Positions 24,181 through 32,886 of a stretch of DNA of 64,000 bases are shown piece after piece (the first letter of the stretch is position 1; the number at the start of each line of letters is the position of its first letter). This stretch comes from Corallococcus caeni (GTDB taxonomy: Bacteria; Myxococcota; Myxococcia; Myxococcales; Myxococcaceae), in assembly GCF_036245865.1 (NCBI RefSeq), contig NZ_BTTW01000001.1, positions 558,001 to 622,000 on the forward strand. Direction: 5' to 3'. The notes beneath the pieces were generated by a model, which was not told the DNA's origin, ran no database searches, and saw only the letters and a program-made list of their open reading frames with translations. The position numbers and the translations under genes were made by a program.

Positions 24181-25770
24181 ATGCGATTCCAGCACAAGGT
24201 CCTGCTGCTCCCCGTCCTCGCGGCCCTCTTCCTGGTGGCCATCATCGGGCTCTCGGAGCTGCTCGGGCGCAGCACCCGGGAGCACCTGGAGCGCATCGAG
24301 AAGGGCTACGTCCCCGCGGTGCTCCTCAGCCGGGACCTGGACGTGCTCCTGCAAGAGCTGCAGCGCGGCCTCCAGGACGCGGTGGCGGCGGAGGACCTGG
24401 AGCAGTTGGCCGAGTCGGACGCCACCGCGAAGCGCTTCCTCCAGCGGCTCGCCGAGGGGCGCACCAACCCCGCCATCGCCCCGGGGCGCCTGGACGCGCT
24501 GGAGGCGCAGCTGCGCGACTACGTGGCCTTCGCCCGCGACACGAGCGAGCGGATGATTAACAAGGACGCCCAGGCCGCCGCCCGGCTCCCGGAGATGGCC
24601 GCGCGCTACAACCGGGTGCGGGACGCGCTGACGCGCGCCACCGAGGAAGACCAGCGGGAGATGGGGGCCTCCTTCGCCCTCACGCGGGAGGAGCACGAAG
24701 GCTCCCAGCGACGCCTCGTCCTGCTGGGGCTCATCCTGCTGGGCGTGCTCGCGTCGCTGTCGGTGTGGCTGGTGTCGCAGGTGGCCCGGCCCCTGCTGCG
24801 CCTCACGCAGGTCGCCTCGCGCATCGCCACCGAGGGCGACCTCACCCAGGTCATCCACATCCGGTCCGAGGATGAGATTGGCCTCCTGGCCCAGAGCATC
24901 AACCACCTGGTGCAGCGCCTGCGCACGATTCCCGTCACCCTCCAGGAGACGCTGACGGAGCTGGCGGGCAGCGTCGAGGGGCTGACGCACATCAGCCGCG
25001 AGCAGTCCCAGCAGCTGGCGCGCCAGTCGTCCAGCATCGAGGAGGCGAGCGTGGCGATGCGGGACATCCAGGAGCGGTCGCTGGAGGCCTCGCGGCAGGC
25101 CCACACGGTGCTGCAGGTCGCCCAGCGCGCGGAGCAGACCAGCGTGACGGGCCAGGAGCGCCTGCGGCAGAGCGGCGAGGCGCTGGAGCACCTGCGCACC
25201 CAGGTGGGCGAGCTGATGCCGGCCATCGCGCGGCTCACGGAGGGCTCGCGCAAGGCGTCCGCCATCCTCAAGACGGTGAAGGACCTGTCGGATCAATCCA
25301 ACGTGCTGGCCATCAACGCCGCCATCGAAGCGGCGCGCTCGGGCGAGCATGGGCGCAGCTTCGCGGTGGTGGCCCGGGAGATGCGGTCGCTGTCCCAGCA
25401 GTCCCTGCGCGGCGCGCAGAGCATCAGCGGCCTGCTGTCGGAGATGAGCACCTCCGTGAGCGCCGTCACCGCGTCCGTGGAGAGCAGCCACCAGAAGATG
25501 GCGGAGGGCATCAACGAGGCGCTCTCCTCCGGGCAGAGCCTCCGGCAGCTGACGGAGGCCGTGCGGGACAGCAGCAGCGCGGCCCAGGACATCGTGCACT
25601 CCTTCACCCAGCAGAACGCCGGCATCGTGCAGATGACGGCGGTGGTGACGGACTTCTCCCGGATGATGAAGGACAGCGTGCAGGCCAACGAGGACGTGGA
25701 GTCCGCCATCCAGCGGCTGGAGGTCGCCTTCCAGGGCATCCAGGGCGTCGTGAGCGGCTTCCGCGTCTAG
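24181..25770 (+). CDS. Methyl-accepting chemotaxis protein (4HB-type sensor)
   Basis: The protein has 529 residues. TM1 spans ~8-28 (LLPVLAALFLVAIIGLSEL). A periplasmic helical bundle follows to ~180, then TM2 (LVLLGLILLGVLASLSVWLV), a HAMP domain (~202-250) and a cytoplasmic signalling hairpin whose tip reads DQSNVLAINAAIEAARSGEH, the canonical MCP contact region. There is no C-terminal CheR-binding pentapeptide. It starts 18 bases after the binding-protein gene, implying co-transcription. No che genes are adjacent, so it must plug into a chemosensory array encoded elsewhere, possibly the cluster at 48.3-53.2 kb. Confidence 0.85.
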   Translation: MRFQHKVLLLPVLAALFLVAIIGLSELLGRSTREHLERIEKGYVPAVLLSRDLDVLLQELQRGLQDAVAAEDLEQLAESDATAKRFLQRLAEGRTNPAIAPGRLDALEAQLRDYVAFARDTSERMINKDAQAAARLPEMAARYNRVRDALTRATEEDQREMGASFALTREEHEGSQRRLVLLGLILLGVLASLSVWLVSQVARPLLRLTQVASRIATEGDLTQVIHIRSEDEIGLLAQSINHLVQRLRTIPVTLQETLTELAGSVEGLTHISREQSQQLARQSSSIEEASVAMRDIQERSLEASRQAHTVLQVAQRAEQTSVTGQERLRQSGEALEHLRTQVGELMPAIARLTEGSRKASAILKTVKDLSDQSNVLAINAAIEAARSGEHGRSFAVVAREMRSLSQQSLRGAQSISGLLSEMSTSVSAVTASVESSHQKMAEGINEALSSGQSLRQLTEAVRDSSSAAQDIVHSFTQQNAGIVQMTAVVTDFSRMMKDSVQANEDVESAIQRLEVAFQGIQGVVSGFRV

Positions 25771-25789
25771 GCGCCTGCCGCCGCGGGCC

Positions 25790-26890
25790 TCAGCGCGCGT
25801 AGACCACGTCGGCCTTCGCGGGGGTCAGCGCTTCGGGCCGGTACCACGTCTGGACCTCGCGGGCCCCCGCGAACTTCGGCATGCGCATCCCGTAGGAGTC
25901 CGACTGGAAGCGGTAGTCCCTGGGCGCGAGGAAGATGGGCGTGCCCCGCTTCTCGCTGTACGGACACAGGCCGAAGGTGGAGATGTTCCAGAGCGTCGCC
26001 TGGTGCAGGTCGAAGTCCCGGCCGTGGCGTCCCTTGAGGCCCAGCTTTCCCGTCACGTACGTCCCGGGCCACCCCTCCAACTGGAAGAAGGTGTTGTAGT
26101 CGAAGTACTCCACGTTCCCGTCGATGATGGCTTTGTTCTTCCAATCCGTCGTGTCGACGATGAGCGAGCAGATGAAGGGGCAGTCCTTCTTGGGTGCGAG
26201 CTCTCCGGTCACGTAGGGATAGGCATACGCCGTCCCGAGCGAGGGAACGGGGCCCTTGCTGCCGTGGTACCGGTAGTGGCTGTGCCCGATGGCGGTGTTC
26301 TGCATGCCGCCCCACGGCGTCCATGCGCCGAAGCTCTTGCCGAACGCGCCGTAGAAGTCATCGCTTTCAATCTTCGTGTCGCCGTAGTTGTGCAGGACGA
26401 CGAAGTGGGCCCCCGCCGCGAAGAGCATCAGCAGGCGGCGGACGTTCTCCACCCGCCACGGGGTGTTGTCGTCAGGGCCCACCAGGGGGTACTGCCGCCA
26501 TGCATCGATGCGATAGCGCGGCGCATGGTACGTGACGCCCTTGGCCACGTTGACGAAGGTGCTCTTCTTGATGAGGTGGGGCACCCACAACGTCATCTCG
26601 TTCTTGCGCACGTAGCTGGAGAGGAACTGGAGGAAGCGCCGGTCCGAAGCAGGACAGCTCCCGCGCTCGTCCTGCGGGTTGAGCCACCCGTCCAGCAGCG
26701 TGGCCAGCATCAGGTCCAGGTCCGAGCGGTCCATCATCCAGACCGCGGCGATCTGCTGATCACCGGCGTCCGAGTCCTGGAGCTCGCTGGCGGCGCGGAT
26801 GTACTGCCGGGGCTCCCGGACCTGCGGGTCGAACATCCGGTCCACGAGCGCGTCGATGTTGGAGAAGCGGTAGCGCAGAACGCCGGGCAT
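25790..26890 (-). CDS. Uncharacterised partner protein of the PRTase-like gene
   Basis: The protein has 366 residues without a signal peptide or membrane helices. Notable segments are IAAVWMMDRSDLDLMLATLL, a HFVVLHNYGDTKIESDDFYG strand-loop, NTAIGHSHYRYHGSKGPVPS rich in His/Tyr, and three-plus isolated cysteines (CPFICS, FGLCPY). I do not recognise the family. It begins 13 bases downstream of the PRTase-like membrane protein, so the two probably act together. GC is host-like. Confidence 0.55.
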   Translation of the reverse strand: MPGVLRYRFSNIDALVDRMFDPQVREPRQYIRAASELQDSDAGDQQIAAVWMMDRSDLDLMLATLLDGWLNPQDERGSCPASDRRFLQFLSSYVRKNEMTLWVPHLIKKSTFVNVAKGVTYHAPRYRIDAWRQYPLVGPDDNTPWRVENVRRLLMLFAAGAHFVVLHNYGDTKIESDDFYGAFGKSFGAWTPWGGMQNTAIGHSHYRYHGSKGPVPSLGTAYAYPYVTGELAPKKDCPFICSLIVDTTDWKNKAIIDGNVEYFDYNTFFQLEGWPGTYVTGKLGLKGRHGRDFDLHQATLWNISTFGLCPYSEKRGTPIFLAPRDYRFQSDSYGMRMPKFAGAREVQTWYRPEALTPAKADVVYAR

Positions 26891-26903
26891 GCGGGGGTTC
26901 CCT

Positions 26904-27953
26904 TCAGAGTTCCTGGACGCGGTCGGAGGGGTCCACGGCCTGCATCGACATCAGGACCTTGACCAGCATGTAGATGAAGAAGATGGCCAGGATCGCGAAG
27001 GACACGCCCACCCCCGTCGCCACGTAGGGATGGCGCTTCGCGCTGGCGAGGCCTCGCCGGAACTCGTAGGCCAGCCGCCCGTTGGGAATGCCGTACTCCT
27101 CCGCGGAGAGGCGGCTGTACTTTTCGTTCAGGTGTTCCTTCACCACGACGCTCTGGGTGAGCTGTCCTCGCGGGGGGATGTCCTTGATCGCCTGTTGGAA
27201 GGTCCGCCCAGGGCGACGCTTCTGCTCGAGGAACTTGGACGTGCGCAGCGCCAGCTCGACCTGCTCCCGGTCCTCCCCAAGATGCCGGAGCGCCAGCCTC
27301 ATGACGTTCTGAAGCCGGGCGACGGCCTGTTGATCGGGCTGGGGGAACCTGCCCTCACGGATGCTCTTCTCGGACGTCCTGGGGAAGCGTGAGAAGGGTT
27401 CCTTGTCGATGGTCGCGTGGAGCACCTTGAGCAGCCGGTGCGCGGCGCTGATGTCGGGTCTGAAGCGGCCCATCACGGACTTCTCCGCCGTGAGGAACTT
27501 CTCCAGGTTCGTCAGCGGCGCGATGTAGACGTGCTCCGCCTCCTCGTGCAGGCCCATGGCCCTCAGGTGCGCCTCCATGAGGCCCTGCGCGCTGAGCAGC
27601 GAGTAGCCGGAGTCCACGTAGTCCACCAGGATGACCTTGCGCCCCCGGAGCAGCGTCTTCGGCAGATAGTGATCGATGAATCTCGCCATCGACTCGTCGT
27701 AGGGCACCTCGCGCTTGCCCTTCGCGTATTCATCCTTCGTCGTCTCGATGCTGAGCGGCAGGTCCTGCGCATCGATGTCGAAGGCCTGGCGCAGGAACTC
27801 CATGATCACCACCGGACTGCGCCCGAGACCCACGTAGAGGAAATCGCCGTCGCGATCCTCTTCGCGGAGCAGCTTGGCCACGTAATAGAAACCCGCCAGG
27901 TCCTTGTGTTGGAAAAGGCGGTTCTCTCCGGACTCCCCTACGTACTTGGGCAT
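26904..27953 (-). CDS. Phosphoribosyltransferase-like protein with a C-terminal membrane anchor
   Basis: The protein has 349 residues. DFLYVGLGRSPVVIMEFLRQ (~36-55) looks like the first strand and loop of a type I PRTase fold, and GRKVILVDYVDSGYSLLSAQ (~103-122) resembles the PRPP-binding loop (usual pattern VVDDVxxTG), though the TG is replaced by SG. A long helical region follows. One strong transmembrane helix lies at ~314-334 (VGVSFAILAIFFIYMLVKVL) near the C-terminus. PRTase-fold proteins tethered to membranes are unusual. First gene of a two-gene unit; enzymatic activity is uncertain because of the altered loop. Confidence 0.55.
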   Translation of the reverse strand: MPKYVGESGENRLFQHKDLAGFYYVAKLLREEDRDGDFLYVGLGRSPVVIMEFLRQAFDIDAQDLPLSIETTKDEYAKGKREVPYDESMARFIDHYLPKTLLRGRKVILVDYVDSGYSLLSAQGLMEAHLRAMGLHEEAEHVYIAPLTNLEKFLTAEKSVMGRFRPDISAAHRLLKVLHATIDKEPFSRFPRTSEKSIREGRFPQPDQQAVARLQNVMRLALRHLGEDREQVELALRTSKFLEQKRRPGRTFQQAIKDIPPRGQLTQSVVVKEHLNEKYSRLSAEEYGIPNGRLAYEFRRGLASAKRHPYVATGVGVSFAILAIFFIYMLVKVLMSMQAVDPSDRVQEL

Positions 27954-28037
27954 CGAGCCCTCACTGGATAGTAGGACAAGAGATCTAGCCCAAGGTGGCT
28001 GCGATCACCAATGGGCCGGGCCCGGAAGGCCCGGGTT

Positions 28038-28068
28038 GAATCTTCCGTCGCCCGTCACGTAGAGGGGA
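28038..28068. repeat. 31-nt dispersed repeat, copy B
   Basis: Matches 766-796 at 29 of 31 positions in the same orientation. It lies in the short gap upstream of the DUF3060 gene. Confidence 0.6.
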
Positions 28069-28110
28069 CCCGTGCGGCGTCAGGCTCGCACCTCTCCCCA
28101 GGGGACACGG

Positions 28111-28482
28111 ATGAACAGGAAGTCCGGCACGGCAGTGTTCATGATGGTGGCATGTGCCTTCGGCCCGATGACGGCCGTCGCGCAGGAGGACTCGGAGGCG
28201 CAGGGCAACATCGACATCACCGGCTCTGGCGAAACGGCGACGCACGCGTGCACGCCGGAGAGCACGGTGGAGATCACCGGCGCGGACAACACGGTGACGC
28301 TGACCGGCGAGTGCAAGAGCGTCAGCGTGAACGGCACGGACAACAAGGTGAAGGTGGAGGCCACCCGCGCCATCTCCGTCACGGGGAGCTCCAACACCGT
28401 CACCTGGAAGCGCGGCCACGGCAAGTCGAAGCCGAAGATCAGCCGCAACGGCACGGACAACAAGGTCACCCAGGAGAAGTAG
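28111..28482 (+). CDS. Secreted DUF3060-domain protein
   Basis: The protein has 123 residues from the ATG at 28111. It has a signal peptide (FMMVACAFGPMTAVAQE), then repeating short strands of the DUF3060 type: IDITGSGET, VEITGADNTVTLTGECKSVS, VNGTDNKVKVEATRAISVTG, SSNTVTWKRG and a closing ISRNGTDNKV. The repetitive GxxNxV pattern predicts a small beta-solenoid. Function unknown; periplasmic or outer surface. Confidence 0.75.
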   Translation: MNRKSGTAVFMMVACAFGPMTAVAQEDSEAQGNIDITGSGETATHACTPESTVEITGADNTVTLTGECKSVSVNGTDNKVKVEATRAISVTGSSNTVTWKRGHGKSKPKISRNGTDNKVTQEK

Positions 28483-28666
28483 TCGCCGGACCGCGCGCCC
28501 GCTTCGTCACGGAGGCGGGCGCACGGGAGGCCCTGCGCGGTCTTGATGGGCACTTCGGGCGGTAGCCGACACGCGGGCCGGCCAGGAGGGCACCTCGTCC
28601 CGGCAGGGCGGCGTGCGCACCATGCGCATCACGTCTTCGCGCGTCCATGCGCCAAGAAGGAGCCTC

Positions 28667-31549
28667 ATGCGCTTGCCTGCCGGAGTCCTCTTTTCGCCGC
28701 TGGCCCTGGCCGTGGTCCTGGCCTGTAGCGGCCCCGCGGCGGTTCCTGGCGAGGAGGCCGAAGGCGAACCCTCCGCACTGGAGCTCCAGGAGGCCGGCGC
28801 GAGCGAGGACGCGGCTTCGACAAGCTCCCCGTACCGGGTGGAGGACAGCGTCCCTGGCCGGCTCAGCGCGGGCCCGGCCGAGCTGACGGACGTGAACGGC
28901 ACGCTCTTCTTCGTCGCCACCGACGCCGCGCACGGCACGGAGCTGTGGAAGAGCGACGGCACCCCCGGCGGGACGCGCATCGTGGAGGACATCCGGCCCG
29001 GCCCGGCGGGTGCCTCCTTGCGCGGCCTGATGACGGCGGGGCGGCGCGTCTATTTCACCGCCGACGACGGCACGCATGGCCTGGAGCTGTGGACCAGTGA
29101 TGGGACGCGCGCGGGCACCCGGCTGGTGAAGGACATCGCCGTCGGAGACGCGTCGTCGTACGCGTCCACGTTGGCCGCGTTGGAGGGAGTCCTCTACTTC
29201 AGAGCGTATTCGCCGGAGCTGGGTTTCTCCCAGCTGTGGCGGACCGAAGGCGTTCCGGGCACCACCCGCGTGGTGCCCACGGGACTGGCCTATCCTCCTA
29301 CCGAGCTCGTGCCGATGGGCCATCACCTCTACTTCTTCGGTGGCTACACGTTCCAGCGACTGGATGGGAGGACGGGAGCCATCGTCACGCTGCTCGACTT
29401 CACCGATCGGGTCGACGTCTACACGGTGGGCCCGATCGTCGCGGATGGAGTGCTCTATTTCATCATCGGCCAATCCCCCATCATCGGCGCGAAGAGCGAG
29501 GACGGCACACTCCAGGACGGGCCGAGGCTCTTCACCGTCTGGAAGAGCGACGGCACCCCCGAGGGGACGGTGGCCGTGGCGGACATCCATGCGCTGCTCT
29601 CGTTCGACGGCGCGAACACGCTCGCCGCCGCGGGACGCAGGCTCTTCTTCACCGCGGACGACGGAGTGCTCGGCGCCGAGCTGTGGACCAGTGATGGCAC
29701 GCGCGGGGGGACGCGGCTGGTGAAGGACCTCCTTCCTGGCCCGGACAGCCCGCACATCCGGTCGCTCACCGCCCTGGGCGGCGCGGTGTACTTCTCCGCG
29801 TACACGCCCGACGCGGGCGACGAGCTGTGGCGCAGTGACGGCTCGCCGCGCGGAACCTTCCGGCTGAAGGACGTGATGCCCGGGCCCGCCGGGTCCAGCA
29901 TCGCGCAGCTCACCGCGCAGGGGGGCCGTCTCTTCTTCACCGCGCGCGAGCAGGGCCGGGGCCATGAGCCGTGGAGCAGCGACGGCACCACCCGAGGGAC
30001 GGCGCGGGTCGCGGACCTGGTGCCGGGCGCCTTCTCGAGCGCGCCGCATGACTTCACGCGCTCGGGCTCACGCGTGTACTTCGCGGCCACCGAGCCGGCG
30101 CGGGGCACCGAGCTGTGGGCGCTGAGGCTCGTCAGGGGCGGCGGTGTGGAGCTGGCCGCCGCCGTGGCCGTGTTCCCCGAAACCGGGGACGGCGAGGCCG
30201 TGGAGCGCGAGCAGGGTGACAGGAGCCGCGACCCCGGCGCGGGGCCTGCCTACCTGGTGCAGGACATCATCCCCGGACCGGACGATCCCCGCATCACCGC
30301 GAGCGCGAGCGTGGGCAGCACGCTCTTCTTCACGGCGGATGACCCGAGCTTCGGCGCCGAGCTGTGGGCGACGGCAGGCACGGCGGCAAGCACCCGGCTC
30401 GTCGCGGACCTCCGCCCGGGGCCGGACAGCTCCGGGCCCAGGAGCATGACGCCGTTCGGGGGAGCGCTGCTCTTCTTCGCGGACGACGGCATCCACGGCT
30501 TCGAGCTCTGGCGGAGCGACGGCACGCCGGGCGGCACGCGGCTGGTGAAGGACATCTACCCGGGGCCCGAGGGCAGCCAGTTCTTCGAAGGCCCGTTCGT
30601 GCACGACGGCGTGGCGTACTTCGCCGCGGACGATGGGACGCACGGGGTGGAGCTCTGGCGGACGGACGGCACGACGGCCGGGACGCGGATGGTCAAGGAC
30701 CTGTGGCCCGGGCCTGAGGGCTCCGGCCCCCAGGCCTTCATCGAGCTGCAGGGGCGCCTGTACTTCATGGCCGTGGAGGAGGAGACCGGCTTCGACCTCT
30801 GGCGCACGGACGGCACGGCCGCGGGGACCGTCGCGCTGGACCTCATGCCCGGGCAGGAGAGCCTCCTGTTCTCGGACGCCGTCGCGGTGGGCGGGCTGTT
30901 CATCTTCCACCAGTACTCGGAGCTCGGCGACGAGCCGTGGCGCACTGACGCGACGCCGGAGGGCACCTTCCTCCTCGCGGACGTCTCCCCCGGGTCGGAC
31001 AGCTCCTTCCCCACGGACCTGACCGTGGTGGGCCGGCGCGTCTTCTTCGTCGCGGAGAACCCCGAGGTCGGCCGCGAGCTGTGGGTGACGGACGGCACCC
31101 GTGACGGCACCGTGTTGGTAAAGGACATCACTCCCGGCCCGGTGATGGACCCGCCGCAGTACCTGGTGGCCTTCGACGGATGCCTCTTCTTCAGCGCCCA
31201 GGACGGGGGCGCCACGGGCCGGGAGCTGTGGGTGAGCGACGGCAGGGCGCCGGGCACGCGGCTCTTCAAGGACCTCGCCCCCGGGCCGGCCAGCGGGTCG
31301 CCTGCGTGGCTCTTCCCCGTGGCCGGCACGCTGCTGTTCTCCGCGGATGACGGCCACACCGGACCGGAGCTGTGGAGGAGCGATGGCACGCGCCGCGGAA
31401 CGCGCCAGCTCCAAGAGCTGGCGCCAGGACTGACAGGCGGTGATCCGTACCTCTTCACCGCGACGCGCGAGCACGTCTACTTCTTCCTCGGCTTCTCACC
31501 CACGGGCCGGGAATGGTGGGCCCTGGAACGCGAGGACCTCACCCACTGA
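28667..31549 (+). CDS. ELWxxDGT-repeat lipoprotein
   Basis: The protein has 960 residues from the ATG at 28667, which follows AGAAGGAG; a longer in-frame start at 28613 is less likely. The leader ends at lipobox VLAC. The rest consists of about sixteen ~50-residue units of the ELWxSDGTxxGTxxVKDI type, alternating with VYFTADDGTHG-like strands. A ~50-residue linker near the middle (EREQGDRSRDP) lacks repeats and may separate two beta-propeller domains. The family is common in myxobacteria and bacteroidetes and is surface-associated; ligand unknown. Confidence 0.8.
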   Translation: MRLPAGVLFSPLALAVVLACSGPAAVPGEEAEGEPSALELQEAGASEDAASTSSPYRVEDSVPGRLSAGPAELTDVNGTLFFVATDAAHGTELWKSDGTPGGTRIVEDIRPGPAGASLRGLMTAGRRVYFTADDGTHGLELWTSDGTRAGTRLVKDIAVGDASSYASTLAALEGVLYFRAYSPELGFSQLWRTEGVPGTTRVVPTGLAYPPTELVPMGHHLYFFGGYTFQRLDGRTGAIVTLLDFTDRVDVYTVGPIVADGVLYFIIGQSPIIGAKSEDGTLQDGPRLFTVWKSDGTPEGTVAVADIHALLSFDGANTLAAAGRRLFFTADDGVLGAELWTSDGTRGGTRLVKDLLPGPDSPHIRSLTALGGAVYFSAYTPDAGDELWRSDGSPRGTFRLKDVMPGPAGSSIAQLTAQGGRLFFTAREQGRGHEPWSSDGTTRGTARVADLVPGAFSSAPHDFTRSGSRVYFAATEPARGTELWALRLVRGGGVELAAAVAVFPETGDGEAVEREQGDRSRDPGAGPAYLVQDIIPGPDDPRITASASVGSTLFFTADDPSFGAELWATAGTAASTRLVADLRPGPDSSGPRSMTPFGGALLFFADDGIHGFELWRSDGTPGGTRLVKDIYPGPEGSQFFEGPFVHDGVAYFAADDGTHGVELWRTDGTTAGTRMVKDLWPGPEGSGPQAFIELQGRLYFMAVEEETGFDLWRTDGTAAGTVALDLMPGQESLLFSDAVAVGGLFIFHQYSELGDEPWRTDATPEGTFLLADVSPGSDSSFPTDLTVVGRRVFFVAENPEVGRELWVTDGTRDGTVLVKDITPGPVMDPPQYLVAFDGCLFFSAQDGGATGRELWVSDGRAPGTRLFKDLAPGPASGSPAWLFPVAGTLLFSADDGHTGPELWRSDGTRRGTRQLQELAPGLTGGDPYLFTATREHVYFFLGFSPTGREWWALEREDLTH

Positions 31550-31583
31550 CAGTGGCTCGGGTGACGCGGGAACCGGGACGGGC

Positions 31584-32768
31584 TCAGTTCGCGGTCGTGG
31601 TGAGGTTCGTGAAGCCCCAGTTCGACCCGCTCCATGCCAGCTGCATCACGTTGTCATTGCCCGCGATGTAGTGCACCCGTGAGTAGACACCGTCGATCGC
31701 GAACCCAGCCAGGGGACTGCTGGCCTTGGCGACAGGGGCGCCGGCAAGTGCGGTCAGGTTGTTCAGGTGCCAGCGCGCCCCATCCCACCACAGCTCGCCC
31801 ACCGCATTGGAAGCCATCTCGAAGTAGACGCGAGCGTTGCCAGGGTTCACCGCGAAGCTGGTCAGGGCCGTGGCGGGCGCGGTCGCGTACGGGCCCTCCG
31901 GTGGCGTCACGTTGGTGTACGTCCACCCCTGCGAGGTGAACTTCAGCTCGCTCACATGGTGGTCCATGCCCACGTAATACACGTGAGACCACGTGCCGTC
32001 CGTCGCGAACCCGGTCAGCGCCGTGTCATTGTCGACCATGGGAGCGTTCGCCGCGAGGTTCAGATCCTGCTGAGCCCAGGCGCCGCCGCTGTTCTCCCAC
32101 AGCTCGTGGACATGGCGGCTGTTGCCCACGAAGTACACCCGCGCCTCGCTGCCTTTGACCTGGAAGGCGGTCAGCGGACTGCCAACCGCCGCCGCCGGTG
32201 CACCGGCGCGCTCGGTCACGTCACTGACGCCCCAATACATGCCATTCCACGTGAGCTCCTGGACGTGGCGGTTGCTGGCGGCCACGTAGTACACGCGCGG
32301 GTAGACCCCCGACCGCACGAAGCCCACCAGCGGGCTGTCCGCCGCGGCGGGGGGAGCCCCGACCTGCGTGGCCAGGGCCTGGTCGTGCCAGGTGCCATCC
32401 CACCACAGCTCATGCACCAGGCCGTCGTTCGCGATGAAGTAGACGCGCGGCGCGCTGTTCCCGAGCTGGAACCCTGTCAGCGGGCTCCCCGGCTTCGCCG
32501 ACCCGGGCAGCCAGGAGTACTTCCACTCCGAGCCTTGTGATGCCAGCTCGGCGACGGTGCTGACGGGATCCAGGTAGTAGACCCGCGAGCTGCTGCCCGC
32601 GAGAAACGCCGCCAGCGTGCTGCGCGGCGACGCGGGCAGTGCCGAGAGGGAGGACTCGCGTGGCGGCCCGAGTTCCTCGGGGGACTCGCGCGCGGCGGGG
32701 GCCGCTCCGCAGCCAAGGCCGAGTGCCAGCACGGTGAAGAAGGACAACAGGGATTGCAGCGCGTTCAT
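31584..32768 (-). CDS. Lipoprotein with a predicted seven-bladed PLL-type lectin propeller
   Basis: The protein has 394 residues. The leader ends LALGLGC (lipidated Cys20). Residues ~50-394 are seven repeats of ~48 residues with the pattern PLtGF...RVYYVxxxxxVxELxWxGxxW and a spacer ending LTxxAGAP. Seven such units match PLL-type lectins, the fucose/O-methyl-sugar-binding seven-bladed propellers known from Photorhabdus. Fungal fucose lectins have six. A membrane-tethered lectin could bind prey or kin glycans. The lectin assignment is inference from repeat pattern and count. Confidence 0.65.
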   Translation of the reverse strand: MNALQSLLSFFTVLALGLGCGAAPAARESPEELGPPRESSLSALPASPRSTLAAFLAGSSSRVYYLDPVSTVAELASQGSEWKYSWLPGSAKPGSPLTGFQLGNSAPRVYFIANDGLVHELWWDGTWHDQALATQVGAPPAAADSPLVGFVRSGVYPRVYYVAASNRHVQELTWNGMYWGVSDVTERAGAPAAAVGSPLTAFQVKGSEARVYFVGNSRHVHELWENSGGAWAQQDLNLAANAPMVDNDTALTGFATDGTWSHVYYVGMDHHVSELKFTSQGWTYTNVTPPEGPYATAPATALTSFAVNPGNARVYFEMASNAVGELWWDGARWHLNNLTALAGAPVAKASSPLAGFAIDGVYSRVHYIAGNDNVMQLAWSGSNWGFTNLTTTAN

Positions 32769-32886
32769 GACCGCTCCTGAGCAAGGAGCCGAGCCGGCCT
32801 CGCCGGTTCAGCTCGCGGCCACTATGAAGAGCGGGCCGCGAGGGTTCATTGCTCAGGGATGCCAATGCATTGGCAGACCGTGCCAC

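Noticed and set aside
28483-28560. Short plus-strand frame ARFVTEAGAREALRGLDGHF after the DUF3060 gene
   Set aside because: Protein-like but only ~25 codons with no start codon or family; may be a gene scrap, not supportable.
28466-30049. Minus-strand frame of 527 codons
   Set aside because: Shadow of the ELWxxDGT repeat gene; its apparent repeats merely mirror the repeats of the real gene.
28667-31549. Repeats considered as a CRISPR or DNA satellite array
   Set aside because: The periodicity is protein-level (ELWxxDGT units) with diverged nucleotides and no conserved spacer/repeat structure.
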